The notes under the pieces were generated by a model. It worked only from the letters and a program-made list of their open reading frames with translations, was not told where the DNA came from and did not search any database. The position numbers were made by a program, and so were the translations under genes. Below, in pieces: positions 23,493-30,518 of a stretch of DNA of 53,027 nucleotides. This DNA is from a virus, in IMG/VR virus record IMGVR_UViG_3300045885_000475, positions 1 through 53,027 of that record, one strand, 5' to 3'. How positions within the stretch are numbered: position 1 is the stretch's first letter; every line of letters begins with the position of its first letter.

Positions 23493-24523
23493 GCCGAGGC
23501 ATGAAGGTCATGGTGGATCCCGCGTTCCCGGACCACCGCAAGGTCCGCGCGCTCGGTCGAGCCCTCGGCGTCGACCCGATGCAGGCCCTCGGCCACGTCG
23601 TCGCGCTCTGGTGCCGCGTGATGAAGGAGTGCCCAAGCGGGGACATCCGGGCCTGGGACGACCACGACATCGCCGACGCGGCGCACTGGAGGGGCGACGC
23701 CAAGAAGCTGGTGACGGCCCTCCGCTCGAAGCCCATCCGCTTCCTCGAACGCGACGAGGTGCACGACTGGGTCGACGAGCAAGGAGACCTGGTCGCGCAG
23801 CGGGAGTCGTGGCGAAAGGAAAAGGCGCGCCAGCGTGCGGCGGCAAGGGCGAAGGCTGTCCACGAAGACAGCCCCGGTTGTCCACCCCAGACAGATGCCT
23901 GTGGAAACCCTGTGGAAGTGTCCGGAAAGACAGGGGGGGGTGTCCTACCGGAGTCCGGTCTCTCCGTTCCCTTCCCTTCCCGTACAACAACAAGCCCTTC
24001 CGTGCCTGTTGTCGGACATCGACGCGCGCGGGCGTCTACGTCTACGCACGTAGAGGGGACCCCCCTTGCGGGGGGTACGGGGGACGCGGACAGGCTTGTT
24101 GTTGCTGGGGACGGGGGGGCACCAGTATTGGACGGCCTGCTCGCCCAGGTTTCCCACCCCCATTCCCTGCAGCTCCTCAAGGACGCCGGGGTCCGCGGGG
24201 ACGTCGCCGACCGCTTCGCCCGCACCAAGCCCGTGGGCTACGTGCTGGCCGTCGTCCAGGCCGCGCGCGAGAAGGAGAACCCCGGGGGGTACGCGGTCAC
24301 CGTGCTCGAGAAGGACTACCCGGCGCCGGCGATGAACGGACCGGCGAACGCCCTGGAACGGGAGGCCCTGGTGAAGGCGCTCGCGGCGGCGGACGGGGAG
24401 CGCCGCACCCGCCTGGCCAAGCACTTTGCGGCGGGGCGACCGGCGCCCGAGCGGCGCCCGGACGAGAGCGAGGACGAGTACTTGCGGCGGATCCAGCGCG
24501 AGAAGTCGGAGGGCTCGAAGTGA
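23489..24523 (+). CDS. Replication initiator / replisome-organiser-like protein
   Basis: The product is 344 residues. Residues 1-115 resemble the winged-helix N-terminal domain of phage replisome organisers (VDPAFPDHRKVRALGRALGV, ... WRGDAKKLVTALRSKP ... WVDEQGDLVAQRESWR). Residues 120-225 are a low-complexity Pro/Gly/Ser linker whose DNA is full of repeats and DnaA-like boxes. The C-terminal 115 residues are helical (VGYVLAVVQAAREKENP) and may load the host helicase. This is the lambda O layout, with the origin inside the gene. No phage helicase or primase accompanies it. Confidence 0.7.
   Translation: MSRGMKVMVDPAFPDHRKVRALGRALGVDPMQALGHVVALWCRVMKECPSGDIRAWDDHDIADAAHWRGDAKKLVTALRSKPIRFLERDEVHDWVDEQGDLVAQRESWRKEKARQRAAARAKAVHEDSPGCPPQTDACGNPVEVSGKTGGGVLPESGLSVPFPSRTTTSPSVPVVGHRRARASTSTHVEGTPLAGGTGDADRLVVAGDGGAPVLDGLLAQVSHPHSLQLLKDAGVRGDVADRFARTKPVGYVLAVVQAAREKENPGGYAVTVLEKDYPAPAMNGPANALEREALVKALAAADGERRTRLAKHFAAGRPAPERRPDESEDEYLRRIQREKSEGSK
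23856..24104 (+). other. Candidate replication origin inside the initiator gene
   Basis: Four DnaA-box-like 9-mers cluster in 64 bp: CTGTCCACG (23856), TTGTCCACC (23878), TGTGGAAAC (23900) and TGTGGAAGT (23911). An inverted repeat TGTCCGGAAAGACA follows at 23919, then a G8 run. A perfect 12-bp inverted repeat CAACAACAAGCC/GGCTTGTTGTTG (23985-23996, 24093-24104) encloses two hairpins, TCTACG..CGTAGA and ACCCCCC-TTGC-GGGGGGT. The encoded protein is only a linker here, so the constraint appears to be on DNA. Confidence 0.6.
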
Positions 24524-24774
24524 AGAAGCGACGCGCGACGCCTGTCTATCTGAACCCGCGGCGCGACTGCCCGGACTGCCAGGGTGCCGGGTGGGTGGTC
24601 AGCAAGGACGCGCCGGTCCGGATCCCGGAGGGCGCGAAGGCCTCGAGCTACTCGCCGCCGCTCGTCCGGTGTCGCTGCACGATCCCGGGAGTGCAGACGC
24701 CTGCGGAGCCGATGCCGCCGGCCGAAGTCGTCGACCAAGCGCGGCGCGCGAGCGGAGAGCGGGAGGAAGCCTGA
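24520..24774 (+). CDS. Zinc-ribbon protein (DnaJ-like CxxCxGxGW)
   Basis: The product is 84 residues with a GTG overlapping the initiator stop. CPDCQGAGWVV and CRCTIPG form one zinc site of the DnaJ zinc-finger style. A Pro-rich C-terminus follows. The DNA contains a TGCAGACGCCTGCG copy of the genome's recurrent palindrome. Function unknown. Confidence 0.65.
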   Translation: MKKRRATPVYLNPRRDCPDCQGAGWVVSKDAPVRIPEGAKASSYSPPLVRCRCTIPGVQTPAEPMPPAEVVDQARRASGEREEA

Positions 24775-25043
24775 TGCCGCACTGCGAGCCATTCGTGGAC
24801 CCGAAGAGCGGCGCCCGGGGCTTCATCTGCGGCCGGCGACGGGGGAAGCGCGAGCCGTGCTTCGTCCGGGACTGCCGACGCCCGGGCGAGGTCCTCTGCG
24901 ACTGGCTCCTGGTGCCCAACCGGCCGGGCCGCGGCGAGGTGACCTGCAGTCGGCTCTGCTGCCGGATCCACGCCCGCCACCTGGGCGAGGACAAGGACTA
25001 CTGCCTCGAGCACGCGCTGCGGAAAAGGAGGGAGGAGGCTTGA
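24774..25043 (+). CDS. Cys-rich protein
   Basis: The product is 89 residues, start and stop sharing a base with neighbours (TGATG). Nine Cys are spread over the chain (CGRRR, CFVRDC, CDW, CSRLCCRIH, CLEH), consistent with two zinc sites. Not recognised. Confidence 0.6.
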   Translation: MPHCEPFVDPKSGARGFICGRRRGKREPCFVRDCRRPGEVLCDWLLVPNRPGRGEVTCSRLCCRIHARHLGEDKDYCLEHALRKRREEA

Positions 25044-25279
25044 TGGTCGAGATCCTGATCGGCGTAGTCGTCGTGGCCGTGATCCCCCTCCTGCAGTGGC
25101 TGGCCTGCAAGGGGGCGGAGGCCATGGAGCGGGCCCGCTGCGCCGCGATCGTGGCGAACCAGATCTGCGTCGGGCATCAGAGGTTCCCCAACCTGGTCGA
25201 GCGGACGCTGGGCCGGTGCTCTTCCTGCGACCGGCTCCACGACGCGCTGCGCGAGATCACGCGGAGGAAGGACGAATGA
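25043..25279 (+). CDS. Small membrane protein with CxxC
   Basis: The product is 78 residues. Residues 2-22 are a hydrophobic helix (MVEILIGVVVVAVIPLLQWL), followed by a soluble part with CSSCDRLH. One-span protein with the ribbon probably cytoplasmic. Coupled to neighbours. Function unknown. Confidence 0.55.
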   Translation: MVEILIGVVVVAVIPLLQWLACKGAEAMERARCAAIVANQICVGHQRFPNLVERTLGRCSSCDRLHDALREITRRKDE

Positions 25280-25509
25280 AACCGCCACCGAAGCCCCACC
25301 CCGAGCAGCTCGAGGAGCTGGACCTCGAGCGCTGTCCCTTCTGCAACAGCGGCGGTCCCTTGGTCTCGGCGATGTGCTCGACGGCGATTCGGGAGTGCTG
25401 GGGCTTCTGTTCGGTCTGCCGTGCGACGGGCCCGGTGCAGCAGACCCTCGAGGCCGCGGCGGAGGCGTGGAACAGGCGGGCGAGAATCGGAAAGGAGACG
25501 GGGAAGTGA
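25276..25509 (+). CDS. Lar-like restriction-alleviation protein
   Basis: The product is 77 residues. CPFCNSGGP near residue 20, CSVCRATGP near 46 and the ending AAEAWNRRA match the Lar family (CPFCG...C..CG..G...A...WN.R). Lar of Rac modulates type I restriction, so this may protect the phage genome. Assignment is by motif only. Confidence 0.7.
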   Translation: MKPPPKPHPEQLEELDLERCPFCNSGGPLVSAMCSTAIRECWGFCSVCRATGPVQQTLEAAAEAWNRRARIGKETGK

Positions 25510-26966
25510 ACAAGCTCACGATCGGCACGCTGGCGGACGGCAAGCCCTTCACGCTGCCGGCGGACCTGGGCGACAAGAAGTTCGCGTTTCTGGCCCAGTC
25601 GAAGAAGGGCAAGACGTACGGCCTGGGGGACATCCTTGAGGAGCTGACCGACGCGCACCGGCCGTGGTCTGCCTTCGACCCGGGGAGCAACCTGTGGGGC
25701 CTGCGGGTCATGCCCGACGGGAAGCCGAGCGGCCTCCCGATCGTGGTCATGGGCGGGGACCATGGGGACCTTCCGCTTGAGAAGGACGCCGGCGAGCGGG
25801 TGGCCGAGGCCTTCATCGCCACGCCGACGTGCCTCGTGATCGACGTGTCCTTCGAGTCGAAGACGACCGTCCGCAAGTTCGTGACGGACTACTGCAACGG
25901 GCTCATGCGGACCAGGGCGCCAGGCGGCCGCGTTGTCTTCTTCGAGGAGGCGCCCGAATTCGTCCCCCAGAGGGCGAACTACCCGGGGATCCAGGTCTGC
26001 AAGGCCGCGGTCGACCGCCTGGTCCGGATCGGCGGCAACTTCGGCTACGGGACCTGGCTGATCTCGCAGCGCTCGGCCACGATCGACAAGGACGTCCTCA
26101 GCCAGTGCGAGGCCCTGATCGTCATGGGCCTCACCGACACGCGCGACCGGAAGGCCGTGAAGGAGTGGATGGTCGCGAAGGACATCGACCAGCGGATGGC
26201 GCAGTGCTTCGAGGAGCTCGGCTCCCTCAAGCCGGGCGAGGCCTGGCTCTGGTGGCCCGGCGAGGACCGCTTCGAACGATTCACCTTCCGGAAGCGTCGG
26301 ACCCTGCACCCGCGGGAGATGCAGAAGCTCGGCCTCAAGCCCGCCGCGGTGGAGCTCGGGGACGCGCGGCTGTTCGTCGAGCGGCTCAAGAAGGAGCTGA
26401 CGAAGACCGTCGCCACGGTCTCCGAGTCGAAGATCGTCAAGAGCGCACGCGCGATCGCCGAAATGGCGAAGAACCCCGAGCTCAAGCAGGTCCTCGTCGA
26501 GGCGAACGCCGGCGTATCCAAGGCTTTGGGCGAGGCCTCCGCGCAGATGAAGGAGCTCCGTGACCAGGTCGCCGAGCTCGCGCTCGAGAACGGGAGACTC
26601 AAGAGCGAGGTATCGCAGCAGCGCGGCCGCGCCGACGCCGCCGAGCGCCGCCTCGAGGCCGTCCGCAAGCACCTGCGGCCGCAGTACGACGCGCTCGCGG
26701 CGCTGTTCCAGGACCTGGGCGAGGCCTCGCCGGCGGGCGTGGTCGACCGCGGGCCCTACCAGCTGCTGCTCGAGAAGGCTCGGGCGCGGGGCTGCGGGAA
26801 GATGCTCGAGGTCCTTCTCGATCGCCCGCAGCTCACGAAAAACCAGCTCGGGATCCTCGCCGGCGTGCCGGCGGCCAAGTCCACGTTCCGCGCGTACATG
26901 GCCTGGCTCAAGCGGGCCGGCCTGGTGGAAGTCGAGGGGGACAGCGTGAAGCTGAGGGCGGTATGA
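25506..26966 (+). CDS. HerA-like ATPase with C-terminal coiled coil and winged helix
   Basis: The product is 486 residues with GTG behind GAAAGGAGACGGGGAA. Walker A AQSKKGKT (30-37), Walker B-like CLVIDVS (109-115), FFEEAPEFVP (145-154) with catalytic Glu, and YGTWLISQRS (181-190) plus DKDVLSQC follow the HerA order. Residues 325-415 are a coiled coil, and 440-486 a winged-helix DNA-binding domain. HerA rings translocate DNA for end resection or packaging-like pumping. No NurA is present; the PD-(D/E)XK nuclease at 12419 may be the partner. Confidence 0.8.
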   Translation: MNKLTIGTLADGKPFTLPADLGDKKFAFLAQSKKGKTYGLGDILEELTDAHRPWSAFDPGSNLWGLRVMPDGKPSGLPIVVMGGDHGDLPLEKDAGERVAEAFIATPTCLVIDVSFESKTTVRKFVTDYCNGLMRTRAPGGRVVFFEEAPEFVPQRANYPGIQVCKAAVDRLVRIGGNFGYGTWLISQRSATIDKDVLSQCEALIVMGLTDTRDRKAVKEWMVAKDIDQRMAQCFEELGSLKPGEAWLWWPGEDRFERFTFRKRRTLHPREMQKLGLKPAAVELGDARLFVERLKKELTKTVATVSESKIVKSARAIAEMAKNPELKQVLVEANAGVSKALGEASAQMKELRDQVAELALENGRLKSEVSQQRGRADAAERRLEAVRKHLRPQYDALAALFQDLGEASPAGVVDRGPYQLLLEKARARGCGKMLEVLLDRPQLTKNQLGILAGVPAAKSTFRAYMAWLKRAGLVEVEGDSVKLRAV

Positions 26967-27154
26967 GCACCGAAGCCGACTTCAAGGACCTGCAGATCCG
27001 GTGCAAGGACTGCGAGCAGTACTTCGAGCACACGGCCGGAGCCCAGAAGTTCTTCGCCGACCGCGGCCTCGAGCAGCCGAAGCGGTGCGCTCGGTGTCGC
27101 GAGGCCCGGCGCCGGTGGAAGGATGAGCAGAAGGCGAGGGAGGGCGGAGCATGA
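26963..27154 (+). CDS. zf-trcl-type zinc-ribbon protein
   Basis: The product is 63 residues, with an ATGA overlap with the ATPase gene. RCKDCEQYFEHTAGAQKFFA and CARCREARRR are the signature of a conserved small zinc-binding domain (C-x2-C...F..T.G.Q.FF...GL..P.RC..CR). Likely nucleic-acid binding. Confidence 0.75.
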   Translation: MSTEADFKDLQIRCKDCEQYFEHTAGAQKFFADRGLEQPKRCARCREARRRWKDEQKAREGGA

Positions 27155-27402
27155 AGCTGATCGAGACGGCCTGGCAGGACTACCTGGCGCGCGTGATCCC
27201 GCCGGATGCGCCCCCCGTTCAGGTCCAGGAGTCCAAGCGCGCGTTCTTCGCGGGCGCGAACGCGGTGTGGAAGACGCTCGAGGCCTCGTTCCAAGCGGGC
27301 GACCCGAACAAGGAGCCCACCGACGCGGATTGCGCGATCCTCGAGTCGATCGACAAGGAGCTCCAGGAATTCTGCGACGCCGTGCTCCGGGGTGACGCGT
27401 GA
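27151..27402 (+). CDS. Small helical phage protein
   Basis: The product is 83 residues, predicted all-helical with ESKRAFFAGANAVWKTL in the middle, a pattern seen in small early phage proteins of unknown role. Overlaps both neighbours by 4 bp. Confidence 0.6.
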   Translation: MKLIETAWQDYLARVIPPDAPPVQVQESKRAFFAGANAVWKTLEASFQAGDPNKEPTDADCAILESIDKELQEFCDAVLRGDA

Positions 27403-27875
27403 AGCGCTGGGCCACGTTCGACCCCGACCGCCGCTTCCGCTACGTCCTTGGGCGCGAGTGGATCCCGGAGAAGCCCGCGTGCGCCATGGTCGGGCTCAAC
27501 CCGTCGATCGCGGATGACCAGGCCGACGACCCGACGATCCGGCGCGCGATCGCGTTCTGCGATCGCTGGGGCTACGGCCGGCTCCTGGTGGTCAACCTCT
27601 TCGCTCTCGTCTCCACCGACCCCAAGCGCCTGGTCCAGGTGCCGGATCCTGTCGGGCCGGAGAACGACCGCTTCCTCCTCGGGGCGGCCGACGAGGCCTC
27701 GCTCGTCGTGGCGGTGTGGGGCGCCGGCGGCGAGCTCTACGGCCGGGCCCAGGCGGTGACCGAGCTCCTCGCGAAGCACCCCCTCAAGTGCCTCGGCCGG
27801 ACGAAGGAGGGCCACCCGCGCCACCCGCTCTACCTGCGCGGAGACACGGCGCTCGAGGACTGGAGGAGAGCGTGA
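27399..27875 (+). CDS. DUF1643-domain protein
   Basis: The product is 158 residues with a GTG start. MVGLNPSIADDQADDPTIRR (residues 30-49), LVVNLFAL.STDP, VVAVWGAGG and the ending CLGRTKEGHPRHPLYL are the diagnostic segments of DUF1643, a family common in phages and restriction islands. Biochemical role unknown. Confidence 0.85.
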   Translation: MKRWATFDPDRRFRYVLGREWIPEKPACAMVGLNPSIADDQADDPTIRRAIAFCDRWGYGRLLVVNLFALVSTDPKRLVQVPDPVGPENDRFLLGAADEASLVVAVWGAGGELYGRAQAVTELLAKHPLKCLGRTKEGHPRHPLYLRGDTALEDWRRA

Positions 27876-28024
27876 AGCGGCGCCGGCGTCGGACCCTCTG
27901 CCCCTGCGGCTGCGGCCAGGCCAAGCGATTCGCCCAAGGCCATGGCCATCGCATCTACCGCCCGGGGGGATGGAATGCCCACGAGCCGAGCTGGTATCGG
28001 GAGCGGGAGAGGAGGCGCGCGTGA
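27872..28024 (+). CDS. Mini zinc-knuckle protein
   Basis: The product is 50 residues, basic, with CPCGCGQAKRFAQGHGHRIY forming a C-C-C-H-H site. Arg-rich ends suggest nucleic-acid contact. GTGA overlaps on both sides. Function unknown. Confidence 0.6.
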   Translation: MKRRRRRTLCPCGCGQAKRFAQGHGHRIYRPGGWNAHEPSWYRERERRRA

Positions 28025-28212
28025 AGCCCCTCGATGTCTTCTGCCGCACCTGCCTTGCCAGCCCGGGACAGGCCTGCCGCTCGATCGTGCCCTGGATGCA
28101 GGGGATCAAGCACGGCTCGGGATCAGTCTGCCAACCGCACGTCGCCCGCCGCGCGGCCGCGTCGGGCCTTCGCACCGTCGGGTCTAGTGAACGAAAGGAG
28201 ACGAGATGCTGA
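28021..28212 (+). CDS. Zinc-finger mini protein
   Basis: The product is 63 residues. CRTCLASPGQACRS followed by two His (HGSGSVCQPH) matches the CPxCGAxPGxxC pattern of small phage zinc proteins. Its last codons overlap the ribosome site and start of the next gene. Confidence 0.65.
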   Translation: MKPLDVFCRTCLASPGQACRSIVPWMQGIKHGSGSVCQPHVARRAAASGLRTVGSSERKETRC

Positions 28213-28391
28213 CCCACCTGGAGTTCGAGCAGTTCAAGCGCGCGCTCAACCATCTCCGCAGCGAGAAGGAGAGCAGCTACGAGAGAGGGCCGGTGAAGCG
28301 CGAGGACGTCCTCGAGGTCCTCTTGCCCTACGTCGAAGGCTTCAAGCCGCCCAACCCGCACCCGGAGCCGAAGGCAGAGACGCCGGCGTGA
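28206..28391 (+). CDS. Small hypothetical protein
   Basis: The product is 61 residues, starting behind GAAAGGAGACGAG. Helical N-terminus (MLTHLEFEQFKRALNHL) and Pro-rich tail. Not recognised; the strong initiation site supports expression. Confidence 0.6.
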   Translation: MLTHLEFEQFKRALNHLRSEKESSYERGPVKREDVLEVLLPYVEGFKPPNPHPEPKAETPA

Positions 28392-28792
28392 GCACGGGGG
28401 AGAGGATGATTGACATGACCGCGAACCCGGCGCACGACGGGAACCCGTTCGCCTGGACGAAGTGCGGGCACTACGTCCAGCCTAAGGGCCCCGAGGACTG
28501 CGCGACATGCCTCCGTGAGCAGCTGGCCAGGGCGCAGGACCTCCTCCTCGAGCGGGCCCGCCAGGCTGAGGAGCTGCTCCGGGAGCGGGATCAGGCGCGT
28601 GCCGCCCTGTTCGGAACGAACGAAGACTTCCTGGACCGGGCGGTCCTCTGCTGCGCCATCGACGCCTTCCTCGCCGGCGCCGACGCTCAGTTTCAGCTGC
28701 TCAAGCGGTGGCAGGAGAACGGCACGAGCGCTGGCCTCTCTGGCAACGTCCTCGAGGTCGCGCGCCAGATCGTGCGGAGAGGCACGCCGTGA
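28388..28792 (+). CDS. Coiled-coil protein with N-terminal zinc site
   Basis: The product is 134 residues from GTG 28388; ATG 28406, behind GGGGGAGAGG, would be six codons shorter and is equally possible. KCGHYVQPKGPEDCATC gives a zinc site, followed by a helical coiled coil (LAR...ERARQAEELLRERDQ). Function unknown. Confidence 0.55.
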   Translation: MSTGERMIDMTANPAHDGNPFAWTKCGHYVQPKGPEDCATCLREQLARAQDLLLERARQAEELLRERDQARAALFGTNEDFLDRAVLCCAIDAFLAGADAQFQLLKRWQENGTSAGLSGNVLEVARQIVRRGTP

Positions 28793-29172
28793 GGTACTGC
28801 GCCTGCACCCACCCCGAGGAGCTCCACGCCGAGGACGGCGCGGGCTACTGTTTCGCCGAGCAGCTCAACGGGCAGCCGTGCCCGTGCGAGCGCTTCCGGC
28901 CGCAGTCCAGCGAGGCACGAGGCCTGGCCGAAGCGGTGGGCGATGACGTCCGCCGCGACGTCGAGCGACGAGTGGTCTGGTTCGCGAGGACCTGCGCGAG
29001 CCGCGAGGGGTCTCTGCCTTTCGTGATCCTCGCGTGGACGCCCGAGGGCCCGGTCGCCTTCGAGCTGATCTTCGACAACGGGACGTGGCTCTACCAGTCG
29101 GTCTTCGTGATCGAGCTAGCCGGCGTGCCGGCGCAGACGTGGCGTGTGGAGATCGCGAGGAGGAAGGCATGA
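28789..29172 (+). CDS. Hypothetical protein with N-terminal Cys/His cluster
   Basis: The product is 127 residues. The first 40 residues (YCACTHPEELHAEDGAGYCF, then PCPCERF) resemble a zinc module found alone in actinophage-like small proteins; residues 50-127 form a beta-rich domain. Coupled to both neighbours. Confidence 0.55.
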   Translation: MRYCACTHPEELHAEDGAGYCFAEQLNGQPCPCERFRPQSSEARGLAEAVGDDVRRDVERRVVWFARTCASREGSLPFVILAWTPEGPVAFELIFDNGTWLYQSVFVIELAGVPAQTWRVEIARRKA

Positions 29173-29471
29173 GCGCCCCGAAGCTGAGCGCCGCCCAGCG
29201 CGCACGCCTGATCCACCAGCAATCAAAGGACCTGGCTCTCCGCATGAAGGAGGAGCTCCAGGCCCGCCTCAAGTACCAGATCCGGCAGCGGATCCAGGAC
29301 GTGCTCAACGCCCTCGAGCTCGAACGGCAGCTCGACGAGCAGCTCGCGCGGACGAGGACCTGGTCGCCCGCCTGGTGGAGCCTGCTCAAGCAGATCGACC
29401 GCGTGCGGACTCAGCTCTGCGAGTGGAAGGGGATCCAGGTCCTGCAGCGGATGAAGAGCGGCGGTTTATGA
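29169..29471 (+). CDS. Helical hypothetical protein
   Basis: The product is 100 residues, nearly all helix with many Gln, Arg and Leu (RLKYQIRQRIQDVLNALELE). A dimeric coiled coil is likely. No family recognised; ATGA overlap with the upstream gene. Confidence 0.55.
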   Translation: MSAPKLSAAQRARLIHQQSKDLALRMKEELQARLKYQIRQRIQDVLNALELERQLDEQLARTRTWSPAWWSLLKQIDRVRTQLCEWKGIQVLQRMKSGGL

Positions 29472-29490
29472 CACCGGAGAGGGGGGAGGC

Positions 29491-29625
29491 ATGTCGGACG
29501 ACGAGCGTGAACCCTGGAGCCACAGCGGCAAGCAGAAGGTGATCGAGATCCTCGTCGCGATCCTCTTGGTGGTCGGCATCGTCGCCGGCCTGATGGTGCT
29601 GTCGTGGGCGATCTCCCCGCGATGA
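29491..29625 (+). CDS. Single-span mini membrane protein
   Basis: The product is 44 residues, ATG behind GGGGGGAGG. A charged, hydrophilic N-terminus (residues 1-16) precedes one hydrophobic helix (residues 18-39, IEILVAILLVVGIVAGLMVL) and a short C-terminus. Size and layout fit a small holin, exclusion or inhibitor protein. The next gene starts within its stop (ATGA). Confidence 0.5.
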   Translation: MSDDEREPWSHSGKQKVIEILVAILLVVGIVAGLMVLSWAISPR

Positions 29626-29876
29626 ACCGCGGGGCGGAGGCGGTCATGGGGGAGAGGGCAGTAGGACCGGAGGACGATTACCTGGTGGGGTGGAAGACGA
29701 TCGCGTGCTTCCTCCTCGAGATTCCGCCGGACCGGGAGCTGACCGACTCGCAGCTCGAGAGGCTCAAGAAAAGGCTCTATCGGACGGGCCTGCGCTTCGC
29801 CCGCCTGGGCGGGGACGTGTACGCCACAAGGGCCGTTTTGATCGCTCTTCGAGATCGTCTTATCGGGACACGCTGA
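29622..29876 (+). CDS. Putative small DNA-binding protein, last early gene
   Basis: The product is 84 residues from ATG 29622 (alternative ATG 29646). LVGWKTIACFL and the basic helix LERLKKRLYRTGLRFARLGG, then DVYATRAVL, look like the helix-turn-helix plus wing of MerR/excisionase-type proteins. As the last early gene before the packaging operon it could be an excisionase or a late regulator. Both are guesses. Confidence 0.5.
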   Translation: MNRGAEAVMGERAVGPEDDYLVGWKTIACFLLEIPPDRELTDSQLERLKKRLYRTGLRFARLGGDVYATRAVLIALRDRLIGTR

Positions 29877-29940
29877 CCGAGGCCCAATCGGCCGTTCTGC
29901 CCGTGTAAACGGGGAGATTTTCATTTCTGTCGGGACACGC
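29863..29940 (+). repeat. 11-bp direct repeat flanking the early terminator
   Basis: TCGGGACACGC occurs at 29863-29873 and 29930-29940, 67 bp apart. The second copy lies 16 bp upstream of the late promoter's -35. Possible activator-binding sites. Confidence 0.5.
29896..29921 (+). terminator. Early-operon terminator (family copy 1)
   Basis: TCTGCCCGT (29896-29904), GTAA loop, ACGGGGAGA (29909-29917), then TTTT. One mismatch in a 9-bp stem. The sequence CCCGTGTAAACGGGGAGATTT is shared with the terminator at 41865. Confidence 0.75.
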
Positions 29941-29956
29941 CGCAGGCCCTCCCAAT

Positions 29957-29985
29957 TTGACCGCCCGCTCTCCATGCCCCATAAC
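29957..29985 (+). promoter_or_regulatory. Late (packaging/head) promoter
   Basis: TTGACC (29957-29962), 17-bp spacer, CATAAC (29980-29985). ATG 29994 begins 8 bases after the -10, so the message may start at the start codon (leaderless); no Shine-Dalgarno is present. Confidence 0.65.
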
Positions 29986-29993
29986 CCGTGTGC

Positions 29994-30518
29994 ATGGACG
30001 TGAGCGACGGCCACACCAAGAACGGGAACGGCCACGCCGAATCCCAGCCGCAGTCGCTGCCGTCCGCCGTTGCGCCCCCGGCAGGGGGCCCGGTCGGGGA
30101 TCCCGCCGAGGGACCTCCGGCCGGACCTCTCGCCGTCAGGAACGAGAAGGGCCAGTTCCTCCCCGGTGTCTCCGGCAACCCCGCGGGCTCAAACGGCGGC
30201 CGCCGCGACGAGCTCCGGACCAAGTTCTTCGAGGGCTTCGTCGCCTGGTTCAACGGGGAGTTCAAGCAGTACCCGTCCCGGCGCGCGATGCAGATCGCGC
30301 ACCAGCACTACGCGCAGCTGTGGAAGGCGGCGTGCAAGGATGGCTCGCGGTTCAACCACCTCCTCGACAAGCTCATGGAGTGCGCGACGCCGCCGGCGGC
30401 CGGCAAGGGCGACGGCGTGACGATCAACAACACCTTCGAGTCCACGATCGCGATGCTCCGCGCCGAGCGCCAGGCGGCCGCGGCCCGCCGCCCGGGCCTG
30501 GAGGACCTCGAGGAGTGA
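29994..30518 (+). CDS. Terminase small-subunit-like protein (DUF5681-type)
   Basis: The product is 174 residues from ATG 29994; GTG 29988 is an alternative that lies closer to the -10. After a Pro/Gly-rich N-terminus, NEKGQFLPGVSGNPAGSNGG (about residues 49-68) is the DUF5681 motif, which is characteristically encoded just before terminase large subunits. A helical domain (residues 72-125) may bind the packaging site. It overlaps terL by 4 bp. Confidence 0.7.
   Translation: MDVSDGHTKNGNGHAESQPQSLPSAVAPPAGGPVGDPAEGPPAGPLAVRNEKGQFLPGVSGNPAGSNGGRRDELRTKFFEGFVAWFNGEFKQYPSRRAMQIAHQHYAQLWKAACKDGSRFNHLLDKLMECATPPAAGKGDGVTINNTFESTIAMLRAERQAAAARRPGLEDLEE

Noticed and set aside
23932-24115. Frameshift in the initiator gene at its G runs
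   Set aside because: The same frame is coherent before and after the runs, and overlaps correctly with both neighbours; the odd linker is better explained by origin DNA.
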